DNA of 33,107 bases from a virus: positions 1 to 33,107 of IMG/VR virus record IMGVR_UViG_3300045742_000024. The stretch is one strand, 5' to 3'. The notes beneath the pieces are model-generated. The model was given only the letters and a program-made list of their open reading frames with translations, searched no databases and had not been told where the DNA came from. Below, in pieces: positions 1 through 6,468 of the stretch; the first letter of the stretch is position 1; each line of letters begins with the position of its first letter. The translations under genes and the position numbers were made by a program.

Positions 1-75
1 TTTTTTAGCGCAACTACTTCATAATGAAATTGAGGATTATATAGTAAGACTAAACAAAAAAGAATGGAGAACAAA

Positions 76-363
76 ATGAATAACACTCTAGAAATCTTTA
101 GCAACCCAATACCACCAAAAATCGGAGGTATTGTTAAAAACTTCGGAAAATACAACAAAGATTATATTGTAACAATGACCAGCCCTAAAAAGCTAAGATT
201 GACCCAAATTTCTAAAAATAAATGTAAGAAAACGGGCGAACACACATTATTAGCTAACTATATTAATGTCAATGTAGGAACGTTTTTGTATTCATTAGAA
301 TATCGCAGAAATTCTGGTGATAATAAATGGATTAAAAGACAAACAATAACAGAGGTAAATTAA
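76..363 (+). CDS. Early hypothetical protein, 95 aa
   Basis: Not recognised. It is the first complete gene in the window and lies in the early region ahead of the integrase and RNA polymerase, where T7-like phages keep host-takeover genes. The protein is basic and lysine/asparagine rich, with no membrane segment and no clear motif. An in-frame ATG at 64 would add four residues, but the GGAGA at 66-70 sits 5 bases before the ATG at 76, so I chose 76. The next gene follows after 12 bases, so they are probably co-transcribed. A role in host takeover is inferred from position only. Confidence 0.7.
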   Translation: MNNTLEIFSNPIPPKIGGIVKNFGKYNKDYIVTMTSPKKLRLTQISKNKCKKTGEHTLLANYINVNVGTFLYSLEYRRNSGDNKWIKRQTITEVN

Positions 364-375
364 CGGGGAAACAAA

Positions 376-705
376 ATGAATATTGAAGAGCGGTTAGAAG
401 AAATTAGAGTTGAATTAAGAGCTGAACGAATCAGTTACTCTGAACTACACGAACTACAAGAGTTAAGAGAGTTTATTGATTGTAATGATATTGAACTATT
501 AGAAGCATTAGGAGAAGAAGAAATGCGAACTTATATAACAGAAGATGGACATACAAATGCTGATTGTCCTAAATGTGAAGGCTCAGAACATATAGACATA
601 TTAGAAGAAGACGGTCAATGCTTACTCTGTTCTGTAGAAGAATATAGAGCAGAAAATGATAAGTTTTCTGTAGAGTGGGAAGACAATCATGGAGAAACCA
701 AATGA
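376..705 (+). CDS. Early hypothetical protein with CxxC pairs (zinc-ribbon-like), 109 aa
   Basis: Not recognised as a named family. The N-terminal half is a strongly charged, predicted helical stretch (many E, R and L). The second half carries CPKC and, about 20 residues later, CLLC; this spacing is typical of a small zinc ribbon. The protein is acidic overall. GGGGAAAC precedes the ATG as ribosome-binding site. Its stop overlaps the start of the next gene (ATGA), indicating translational coupling. Zinc binding is inferred from the four cysteines; binding to nucleic acid or to a host protein is possible but unproven. Confidence 0.75.
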   Translation: MNIEERLEEIRVELRAERISYSELHELQELREFIDCNDIELLEALGEEEMRTYITEDGHTNADCPKCEGSEHIDILEEDGQCLLCSVEEYRAENDKFSVEWEDNHGETK

Positions 706-1136
706 GAACTATAGAAACAAAAGTATATTTTATTGATGAGCATCCGAATCCTGAAGTTTGTTATGAGAACTTCAGAAATAATGGTTATGATTTGAATGAG
801 TATGATATAGAAGAGTTAATTGAAAGTTTAAAACAACTTGCAAAGATAACAGGGGGAACTTTAGATTATACTATAAGTTTAACTTCAGATCCTTCAGACT
901 ATATAACAATCTCGAATTATGATAAAGATATTTTATATAGATTATCAGTAGATGACTACCCCTTAACAGGTGTTTATTGGGATTTCTATGTAATAAAAGC
1001 ATTAAGGAATAGAAATTTTAATGAAGTATTGAAAACACTATACGAAAATACAGATTATGCGTATTCAGACGAGGGTTTATTTGAACATTTTACTTGTAAT
1101 GAATATGAGTTTACAGAAGAAGGGGAATTGATATGA
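702..1136 (+). CDS. Early hypothetical protein, 144 aa
   Basis: Not recognised. The reading frame is open from an earlier ATG at 675, but GGAG at 691-694 lies just upstream of the ATG at 702, which overlaps the preceding stop as ATGA, so 702 is the likely start. The protein is acidic and rich in tyrosine, aspartate and glutamate, with no membrane segment. Such small acidic proteins are frequent in phage early regions, and some are DNA mimics or inhibitors, but nothing here shows that directly. Its end overlaps the next gene by four bases. Confidence 0.7.
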   Translation: MRTIETKVYFIDEHPNPEVCYENFRNNGYDLNEYDIEELIESLKQLAKITGGTLDYTISLTSDPSDYITISNYDKDILYRLSVDDYPLTGVYWDFYVIKALRNRNFNEVLKTLYENTDYAYSDEGLFEHFTCNEYEFTEEGELI

Positions 1137-1363
1137 AAGAATACACTTTAGAAGAAACAAGAGAATTAGCATTAATAACTTCAATAATTTTAAATGAAAT
1201 AACGACAAATTGTATTATTGATATATTCGATAAGGCTTATTTTATAGCACAAGATTTTCTAGGCTTATATGGAATCATTGAAGGTGATAGTAGATGGTTA
1301 TTAGAACGTGGTTATGATTATGAATCTTTTATAATAGACTTTTTTCATAAGTATAAAACTTAA
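1133..1363 (+). CDS. Early hypothetical protein, 76 aa
   Basis: Not recognised. It starts at an ATG overlapping the upstream stop (ATGA), with GAAGAAGGGG nearby as ribosome-binding site. The protein is mostly predicted helix, with aliphatic stretches around residues 10-25 and 30-45, but charged residues interrupt them, so it does not look like an integral membrane protein. It is the last gene of the early cluster; its stop is immediately followed by the inverted repeats at 1364-1485. Confidence 0.65.
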   Translation: MKEYTLEETRELALITSIILNEITTNCIIDIFDKAYFIAQDFLGLYGIIEGDSRWLLERGYDYESFIIDFFHKYKT

Positions 1364-1435
1364 GGTTCTCAATGCGGCGATAAGTGCCGCAACTGGTAAT
1401 TAAAAAGGTTTGAAATTCTCACTAAATGAGAACCA
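1364..1435 (+). other. Structured, tRNA-sized non-coding element
   Basis: GGTTCTCA at 1364-1371 is perfectly complementary to TGAGAACC at 1427-1434, enclosing about 55 bases. Inside is a GC-rich hairpin, TGCGGC (1373-1378) with GCCGCA (1386-1391) and a 7-base loop, which stands out in this AT-rich sequence. The 3' strand of the outer stem can instead pair with TTCTCA at 1416-1421 to form a compact 6-bp hairpin with loop CTAAA, so two folds compete. The outer length equals a tRNA with a 7-bp acceptor, but I can make no proper anticodon or T arm. It could be a small RNA, a processing or termination signal after the early genes, or part of the attachment region near the integrase. Confidence 0.45.
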
Positions 1436-1447
1436 AGTATGAATAAT

Positions 1448-1485
1448 ACAGTCGAATATCTTTAATTCTCTATGTATTCGACTGT
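1448..1485 (+). repeat. 11-bp perfect inverted repeat
   Basis: ACAGTCGAATA at 1448-1458 is the reverse complement of TATTCGACTGT at 1475-1485, separated by 16 bases. It lies between the tRNA-sized element and the promoter at 1492. The next T-rich run is not directly adjacent, so a simple intrinsic terminator is unlikely. An operator for control of the integrase promoter, or an arm site for recombination, are alternatives inferred from position. Confidence 0.55.
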
Positions 1486-1491
1486 CTACAC

Positions 1492-1521
1492 TTGATAACT
1501 ATTAACAAAATAATTTATAAT
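1492..1521 (+). promoter_or_regulatory. Putative host sigma-70-type promoter before the integrase operon
   Basis: TTGATA at 1492-1497 (one mismatch to the -35 consensus) and a perfect TATAAT at 1516-1521 are separated by 18 bases in AT-rich DNA. It faces the small ORF at 1623 and the integrase. A host-type promoter here would let the integrase be expressed before or without the phage polymerase, as expected for a lysogeny gene. The 11-bp inverted repeat at 1448-1485 ends just upstream of the -35. Confidence 0.55.
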
Positions 1522-1622
1522 CACAAGTAATTCAAACTCTTGGTATTTATTCGTAAGTACCTAGACTTTGTATTATTTAATACAAACACGACCGAACATA
1601 ACAATTTAATAGGAGAAATATC

Positions 1623-1844
1623 ATGTATTATGCAGAGACATACGGGCAGTCAATCGAAGAAGATGTTTATGAAGGAGGTTTCCTTCGTTACGAAAAAGAC
1701 TCAGAACCATATTGTGATTTATTTAGATTTGAGACAAAAAAGGAAAGAGACACTTTTGTTGAAGAATCTAATGCTAAGACTATAACAGCAAAAGAAGCAA
1801 AAATAAAACACCGTGAACAGTTCCTATATTGGAATAACTTATAG
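1623..1844 (+). CDS. Hypothetical protein upstream of integrase, 73 aa
   Basis: Not recognised. It has a clear ribosome-binding site (AGGAG at 1611-1615) before the ATG and ends 18 bases before the integrase start, so the two are probably one operon read from the promoter at 1492. It is small and charged, with E/K-rich helical character in its second half. Small proteins beside phage integrases are often excisionases or directionality factors, but I see no typical winged-helix or MerR-like excisionase motif, so that role is only a positional guess. Confidence 0.65.
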   Translation: MYYAETYGQSIEEDVYEGGFLRYEKDSEPYCDLFRFETKKERDTFVEESNAKTITAKEAKIKHREQFLYWNNL

Positions 1845-1862
1845 ATTTAACAGGAGAAAACA

Positions 1863-2870
1863 ATGGGTAGACCCGCAAAAACTCCCTGGATAGTCACTTG
1901 GAAGCATGAGAAAACAGGCTACAGAGCCTTATTCAATGACTCAAGTGGTAAACCAAGGCGATACAAAACTAACACTCATGATATGCTTGAAGCTGCTACT
2001 AAGATAGATGCTGTAATCAAAGACATGAGAACCACTCTAGGAACTACAGAAACCCCTTCTAAGACGATAACTCTTAAGGAGGCAATACAACGTATCACTT
2101 TAGAAAAATGGCAGTACCAAAAGGATTGGAGAACACGGCAGAATCAAGCAGAGAATATCTTGAGATTCTTTGGAGATTCTTTGTGTTTGAATAGTCTACA
2201 AGAGGACACTATTAACAAGTATGAAAAACACTTACTTGCTAAAGGGAATAAAGGGGCAACCATTAATCGAAAGATGTCAATTCTGAAAGGTTTGTGTAAT
2301 AGAGCTTATAAGCACTGGCGAATTCTAGATAGAGTTCCTGTGTTTCCACATCACAAAGAGAAAACAGGAGGACATAAGAGAAAGATAACTAATCAAGAGT
2401 TTGAACTTCTATTAGATTATGTAGACAGAGATACAGGGCTTCTAATAGAGCTAATGAAGCTTACTGGACTTAGACCCTCAGAAGCCTATAGTTTGACCTT
2501 AGAATCGTTTGATTACGATAATAGAGCTATCATATTGAAAGATACTAAAGCTGGTAATGATAGATTAGTTCCAGTACCCTCCGAAATCTTCTTCAGGTTC
2601 ACAGAGTACCTAAAATATGGTGGTGTTATTTCTTATGGTCACATTAGAAAACAATGGGATAATGCAAAGAAGAAAATGGGTTTACAAGATGATAAGAAGT
2701 TCACTATTGGAGCTTTGAGACATACTTTTGCACATCAACTAATAGAAGAAAAGTATCCAGCACCAGTAGTCCAGGCTTACCTAGGTCACAGTAGTATCAC
2801 TACTACACAATCATACTTTACTCAAGCAAGTAAAGATTTATTAAGAATTAGAGATGAGAGAGAAATTTGA
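1863..2870 (+). CDS. int: Tyrosine recombinase / phage integrase
   Basis: 335 aa, the usual length for the family. Residues about 60-150 form a SAM-like core-binding domain and about 170-325 the catalytic domain. Visible catalytic residues are Arg204 (in TGLRPSEA), Lys229 (KDTKAGND), Arg286 (ALRHTFAHQ), His309 (LGHSS) and the nucleophile Tyr318 (TTQSYF). The first box II position, usually His in H-x-x-R, is Gly283 here. The protein should insert phage DNA site-specifically into the host chromosome, often at a tRNA gene. It has a strong AGGAG ribosome-binding site and sits between the early genes and the RNA polymerase, the position integrases occupy in several marine T7-like phages. I could not identify attP. 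Confidence 0.93.
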   Translation: MGRPAKTPWIVTWKHEKTGYRALFNDSSGKPRRYKTNTHDMLEAATKIDAVIKDMRTTLGTTETPSKTITLKEAIQRITLEKWQYQKDWRTRQNQAENILRFFGDSLCLNSLQEDTINKYEKHLLAKGNKGATINRKMSILKGLCNRAYKHWRILDRVPVFPHHKEKTGGHKRKITNQEFELLLDYVDRDTGLLIELMKLTGLRPSEAYSLTLESFDYDNRAIILKDTKAGNDRLVPVPSEIFFRFTEYLKYGGVISYGHIRKQWDNAKKKMGLQDDKKFTIGALRHTFAHQLIEEKYPAPVVQAYLGHSSITTTQSYFTQASKDLLRIRDEREI

Positions 2871-2890
2871 GTACTAAACAATTTATAATC

Positions 2891-2912
2891 TTAATGAACC
2901 ACTCTAAGGGTG
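2891..2912 (+). promoter_or_regulatory. Putative phage RNA polymerase promoter, copy A
   Basis: This is one of three copies of TTAAYGAACCWCWCTAAG in the window, each in an intergenic gap ahead of a gene block. Copy A lies 21 bases after the integrase stop and ahead of the RNA polymerase gene. Here the core reads AACCACTCTAAGGG, close to the T3 promoter core CCTCACTAAAGGG. The 10 bases upstream (ATAATCTTAA) are also shared with copy B. A promoter recognised by the phage's own polymerase is the best explanation; an RNA hairpin (CTTA/TAAG closing an 11-base loop) is an alternative. Confidence 0.6.
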
Positions 2913-2925
2913 AGCTTGACTCACC
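2909..2925 (+). repeat. 6-bp hairpin after promoter copy A
   Basis: GGTGAG (2909-2914) pairs perfectly with CTCACC (2920-2925) around the loop CTTGA. It begins at the presumed transcription start of promoter copy A, so it would form at the very 5' end of that transcript and could stabilise it, as 5' hairpins do on T7 mRNAs. This is inference from position. Confidence 0.45.
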
Positions 2926-2929
2926 TACT

Positions 2930-2971
2930 AGGGTATTCTCTAGTATACATTAAGTATACTAGAGATACCTT
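2930..2971 (+). repeat. Long inverted repeat between integrase and RNA polymerase
   Basis: GGTAT plus CTCTAGTATAC (2932-2936 and 2938-2948) pairs with GTATACTAGAG plus ATACC (2954-2964 and 2965-2969) around the loop ATTAA, with one bulged T at 2937; two weaker pairs can extend it outward. That gives 16 Watson-Crick pairs. It is followed by a short TTTGG rather than a U-run, so a standard intrinsic terminator is doubtful. It could be an operator, an RNase III processing site of the kind that cuts T7 early mRNA, or part of an attachment site. Confidence 0.6.
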
Positions 2972-3054
2972 TGGTTGTACGGTTGACACTTGTTAACTAC
3001 TAAGGGTTTTCTTAAGAATATCTTATTTTAAATCACCAATGGAGAAACCATTAA

Positions 3055-5592
3055 ATGAATAACTTAGAAAGAGAAATAGAGTTACTAGAGAAATCTATAG
3101 ATACTACAGATACTATAGATATTAAGATACAAAGACAATTACAGTTAGAAGAACAATCTGTAAAAGCTGGAGAGATTAAATATTATAAATCATTAGATAA
3201 ACTAAAGAAATCTGGAGTAGAGACTAACTCTAAACCAACTCAACAATTCATTAAAAGAAATATTAATTTAGTAGCAAAAGCAATTGATATAAGAATCGAG
3301 GAGTCTCTAAAGAAAGTTCGAGGTAAGAGAGTTACACAGAAAGCCTTAAGAAGAGTTAAACTAACTGAGAATGTAAGTAGTTATACTTTAGCTTATCATT
3401 CTTTGAGAGTTTGTCTTAATAGAGTCTCTACTTTTAATATCACTTTAGCGAACTTTGCTATTAAGATTAGTCAAGCGATTATCTCTGAGATAAACTTTAA
3501 TAAATTTAAAGTAGAAGATGAAAAGACTTATAGAATAACTCAAGAACACATAAAGAAAACTTCAGCTCCAGCGAGAAAACAAGACATTATGAGAAATATG
3601 TTTGTTAAGACAGGTGTTGAAAAAACTAGTTGGACTAAAGCAGAACAGCTTGAAATTGGTTGCTTTCTAATTGATATTATTATTGATGTAACTAAGATAT
3701 TTGAAGTGGGTATGATTCGTAGAGGCGTAAAGACGGTTACTGTATTAAATACAACGAAGGATTTTCTAAATTGGCTAGAAGAAGCACATACTCTTAATAG
3801 TTGTTTCTTTCCTAATAAGTTACCTATGATTATACCTCCGATTCGCTGGACTTCACCGAAAGGTGGTGGGTATCTCAGCTTGTTCGAGGGTTCACAATCA
3901 TTGATAAATGTTAAGAGAAGCAATAAAGCTATCTTACATGATTTAGATTCTCTAGATTTATCTAATGTGTATGATGCTATCAATGCGATTCAAGAGACTC
4001 CCTGGGTGATCAATAAGAAAATCCTGAAGGTTGCTCAAGAGTGCTGGAAAAAAGGGATACCTATTGGTAAACCAGGGAAAGAAGTATTACCTACTAAAGA
4101 GTTGCTAACGATTCCTGAGTACCCTGAAGAGTGGACAGGGAAATCTAAAGAGTGGAGAGAGACTGATTATGAGGGCTATAAGAAATGGTCTTCTCTAGCA
4201 GCTTCCGTGCATGACCAAAATAATAACAATGTATCTAAGAGAATTAATATAAGTACTAGATTCACTATTGCTAACATGCTTATAGATGAGGAAGAAATCT
4301 TCTTTCCAGAGGTCTTAGACTTCAGAGGTAGAGTTTATCCTATTCCAACTTCTCTAACTCCTCAAGGTGATGATTTATCTAAGAGTTTACTAAAGTTTGC
4401 GGAAGGAAAGCCTCTAGGTTCTACAGGTCTTCGTTGGATGTACATTCACACTGCTAATTGCTTCGGAATAGATAAAGTATCTTTTGATGATAGAGTAAAG
4501 TGGACTGAAGACCACTTAGATGCTTTATTAGAGATAGCTATGAATCCAATGGTCAATACTCTATGGATGGAGGCAGATGCTCCATTTTCAGCACTAGCTG
4601 TATGTTTTGAGTTACTAGAGTTTTCTTTTAATCCCGAGACATTCAAAAGCTATCTCCCTTGTCCTCAAGATGGCTCTTGTAATGGACTTCAGAACTTCTC
4701 AGCTTTACTAAGAGACCCAATAGGTGCGAATGCTACTAATCTAATACCGTCTGAAGAACCGCAAGACATATACTCTGAAGTGTTAGAATTAGTTATTAAG
4801 AGAGTTCATGAAGAGGCTTTAGAAGGAAATACTAATGCTTTATTAGTTGATGGATTTCTCTCTAGACCTATCGTTAAAACCCCTGTGATGACCCTTCCAT
4901 ACGGGGCAACTAAAAGAGGCATGGCTAAACAGATAGAAGAAGCACTAAAGAAACATAATCCAGGATTATTAACTAATTCAGATTCTTGGGGAGTCTCTTA
5001 CTATCTTGCTGAGATTACATATTCATGTATTAGTAAAGTAGTAGTAGCAGCTGTAGTTGCTATGGATTATCTTCGAGAATGTGCAAGAGTAATTGCTTCT
5101 GAAGATTTACCAATACGATGGACTACTCCTATTGGGCTTCCCGTGACTCAGTGTTATGTAGATAGTGCAGAACAGAGAATTAAAGTACATCTTAATGGAG
5201 TGCAGACTAGAGTTAGTATTAAAACTGATGAAATTAAAAATGTATCTAAAGTTAATCGCAGAAAGCAATCAGCAGGAATAGCACCAAATTTCATACATAG
5301 CCTAGATAGTTCTCATTTAATGTGGACTGTCTTAATAGCACTAGAACAAGGTCTAACTAATTTTTCGATGATTCATGATAGCTATGGCGTTCACTTTTGT
5401 GATACTGACATTTTAAATTCCTGTATTAGAACTGCGTTCTTCGAGATGTACTCTAGGGATGTACTAAAGGAATGGACTGAAGAAATTAAAAGTCAAATTA
5501 GTCCTGAGTTGCAGGAGTTACTACCGACTCTTCCTGAGATGGGTAACTTAGATTTATCTCAAGTCTTAGACTCTAAGTACTTCTTTGCATAA
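3055..5592 (+). CDS. Single-subunit, T7-type DNA-directed RNA polymerase
   Basis: 845 aa against 883 in T7. It transcribes the middle and late phage genes from phage-specific promoters. Landmarks: DFRGRVYP and TPQGDD after residue 420; motif A DGSCNGLQNFSALLRD with catalytic Asp539 (T7 D537); motif B KTPVMTLPYG with Lys608 and Tyr616 (T7 K631 and Y639); motif C IHDSYG with catalytic Asp775 (T7 D812). The C-terminus ends YFFA, like the FAFA end of T7 polymerase, which contributes to the active site. The specificity-loop region before SAGIAPNFIHS differs from T7, as expected for a different promoter. GGAG precedes the ATG. The gene stands alone between two copies of the promoter-like motif. Confidence 0.97.
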   Translation: MNNLEREIELLEKSIDTTDTIDIKIQRQLQLEEQSVKAGEIKYYKSLDKLKKSGVETNSKPTQQFIKRNINLVAKAIDIRIEESLKKVRGKRVTQKALRRVKLTENVSSYTLAYHSLRVCLNRVSTFNITLANFAIKISQAIISEINFNKFKVEDEKTYRITQEHIKKTSAPARKQDIMRNMFVKTGVEKTSWTKAEQLEIGCFLIDIIIDVTKIFEVGMIRRGVKTVTVLNTTKDFLNWLEEAHTLNSCFFPNKLPMIIPPIRWTSPKGGGYLSLFEGSQSLINVKRSNKAILHDLDSLDLSNVYDAINAIQETPWVINKKILKVAQECWKKGIPIGKPGKEVLPTKELLTIPEYPEEWTGKSKEWRETDYEGYKKWSSLAASVHDQNNNNVSKRINISTRFTIANMLIDEEEIFFPEVLDFRGRVYPIPTSLTPQGDDLSKSLLKFAEGKPLGSTGLRWMYIHTANCFGIDKVSFDDRVKWTEDHLDALLEIAMNPMVNTLWMEADAPFSALAVCFELLEFSFNPETFKSYLPCPQDGSCNGLQNFSALLRDPIGANATNLIPSEEPQDIYSEVLELVIKRVHEEALEGNTNALLVDGFLSRPIVKTPVMTLPYGATKRGMAKQIEEALKKHNPGLLTNSDSWGVSYYLAEITYSCISKVVVAAVVAMDYLRECARVIASEDLPIRWTTPIGLPVTQCYVDSAEQRIKVHLNGVQTRVSIKTDEIKNVSKVNRRKQSAGIAPNFIHSLDSSHLMWTVLIALEQGLTNFSMIHDSYGVHFCDTDILNSCIRTAFFEMYSRDVLKEWTEEIKSQISPELQELLPTLPEMGNLDLSQVLDSKYFFA

Positions 5593-5620
5593 GTAGTTTT
5601 CAAGTGTCAATTGTATTCTA

Positions 5621-5656
5621 CTGATAATCTTAACGAACCTCACTAAGTATTATCAG
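5621..5656 (+). promoter_or_regulatory. Putative phage promoter copy B inside an inverted repeat
   Basis: Copy B of the repeated motif (5630-5651) has the core AACCTCACTAAG, sharing CCTCACTAA exactly with the T3 promoter. It is flanked by CTGATAAT (5621-5628) and ATTATCAG (5649-5656), a perfect 8-bp inverted repeat; with CTTA/TAAG inside, the stem reaches 12 bp with one bulge. It lies after the RNA polymerase stop and before the DNA-metabolism block, where T7 class II promoters lie. The added palindrome is not present at copy C and may be a separate regulator or processing site. Confidence 0.6.
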
Positions 5657-5685
5657 CAGATTTTGAAGATTATCAGGAGAAACAA

Positions 5686-5982
5686 ATGAAAAATTTTAGT
5701 ATAAATATTAGAAACATTAAAAGTGAAATATTAAGAGAAGCCTTAGAGAAACAACTAGATTTCTTAGGTTTAAAAGAATGGGGTGCTAATGCTTCTTTTG
5801 AACAAGCATTTTGTGTCTCAGTAGGCCTTGAATGCTGTAAAGATTGGTTCTATATGCAAACACCTAGTGGAAGACCTCAGATTACTTTAGAAGAATTCTT
5901 CAGTCTTAAACCCGAACTAAAGACAATAACTCTAGAACTAACTGAAGAACAAGAAGCTTTAGTTAGAGCAGCTCTAAGCTAA
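5686..5982 (+). CDS. Hypothetical protein, paralogue 1 of a small tandem family, 98 aa
   Basis: Function unknown. It is clearly paralogous to the protein at 6132-6437: both share QLDFLGLKEW near residue 25, DWFYM followed by PSGRPQITLEEFFSLKPE, and TITLELTEEQ near the end. A 57-base stretch is identical in the two genes. The C-terminal ITLELTEEQ pattern suggests a strand followed by a helix. A more distant relative lies at 13317-13571. It has an AGGAG ribosome-binding site and is the first gene after promoter copy B, so it is probably strongly expressed. Confidence 0.8.
   Translation: MKNFSINIRNIKSEILREALEKQLDFLGLKEWGANASFEQAFCVSVGLECCKDWFYMQTPSGRPQITLEEFFSLKPELKTITLELTEEQEALVRAALS
5861..5917 (+). 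repeat. 57-bp direct repeat, copy 1
   Basis: This stretch is identical base for base to 6307-6363. It lies within the two paralogous small genes and encodes the conserved PSGRPQITLEEFFSLKPE segment. Perfect identity over 57 bases, while the surrounding gene sequences have diverged, suggests recent gene conversion or a recombination hotspot rather than a recent whole-gene duplication. Confidence 0.9.
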
Positions 5983-6119
5983 TGAATAAAAGACAAGAGC
6001 AACTCCTAGAACTCGCAATTATCTATTGGGAATCTGGGAGACAAATACCTGTAGATTTGTTTATTCAAATGACTGAAGAAGGTTTGGATGCTAACACACT
6101 ACAAGAAGAGTATTTATAA
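5982..6119 (+). CDS. Small hypothetical protein between the paralogues, 45 aa
   Basis: Not recognised. The ATG overlaps the stop of the preceding gene (TAATG), a coupling arrangement, and the frame is open for 45 codons, ending 12 bases before the second paralogue. The protein is leucine- and glutamate-rich and probably helical, with no membrane segment. It sits between the two members of a duplicated gene pair. No strong independent ribosome-binding site is visible, so translation would depend on coupling. Confidence 0.55.
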   Translation: MNKRQEQLLELAIIYWESGRQIPVDLFIQMTEEGLDANTLQEEYL

Positions 6120-6131
6120 CAGGAGAATACT

Positions 6132-6437
6132 ATGAAAGAATTTAGTAAAAATATCGAAAACACCAAAAGTAAAATATTAAAAGAAGCTATAGAGAAACAA
6201 TTAGATTTCTTAGGTTTAAAAGAATGGAAGAGAGTAATTTCTTTTGAAGAAGCAACTTATGTCTCAGGAGACATTGAAGAGGATAAAGATTGGTTCTACA
6301 TGAAAGCACCTAGTGGAAGACCTCAGATTACTTTAGAAGAATTCTTCAGTCTTAAACCCGAACCTAAACTTAAGACAATAACTCTGGAATTAACTGAAGA
6401 ACAAGAAACTTTAGTACGCACAGTACTTAATAACTAA
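6132..6437 (+). CDS. Hypothetical protein, paralogue 2 of a small tandem family, 101 aa
   Basis: Function unknown. It aligns along its length with the 98-aa protein at 5686-5982, with the middle (residues about 35-55) most diverged and the C-terminal third almost identical. It replaces the cysteine-containing segment of paralogue 1 (two cysteines in ECCKD) with an acidic one (EEDKD). ACAGGAG precedes the ATG. It ends 31 bases before the SSB gene. Tandem retention of two diverging copies suggests both are used. Confidence 0.8.
   Translation: MKEFSKNIENTKSKILKEAIEKQLDFLGLKEWKRVISFEEATYVSGDIEEDKDWFYMKAPSGRPQITLEEFFSLKPEPKLKTITLELTEEQETLVRTVLNN
6307..6363 (+). repeat. 57-bp direct repeat, copy 2
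   Basis: Identical to 5861-5917. The distance between the copies is 446 bases, so recombination between them would delete the 45-aa ORF and create one chimeric paralogue. Confidence 0.9.
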
Positions 6438-6468
6438 AGACTAACATAAATCAAGGAAAAATTAATAT

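Noticed and set aside
1364-1435. A tRNA gene
   Set aside because: The outer stem and length fit, but there is no usable anticodon arm, no TTCRA T loop, and the presumed D arm is a 6-bp hairpin with a 7-base loop. I report it as a structured element only.
1540-1785. 81-aa plus-strand ORF
   Set aside because: It overlaps the better-supported 73-aa gene at 1623 in another frame and its start has no ribosome-binding site.
2983-3030. Sigma-70 promoter before RNA polymerase (perfect TTGACA at 2983-2988)
   Set aside because: No acceptable -10 lies 16-18 bases downstream; the AT-rich candidates are too far away or poor. A host promoter may still exist.
3540-3983. 147-aa minus-strand ORF
   Set aside because: It lies wholly inside the RNA polymerase gene, antisense, with no family signal. 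Other minus-strand frames (for example at 4446, 6486, 6711, 8885, 11104, 14765, 17245, 17581, 20372 and 25957) were rejected for the same reason.
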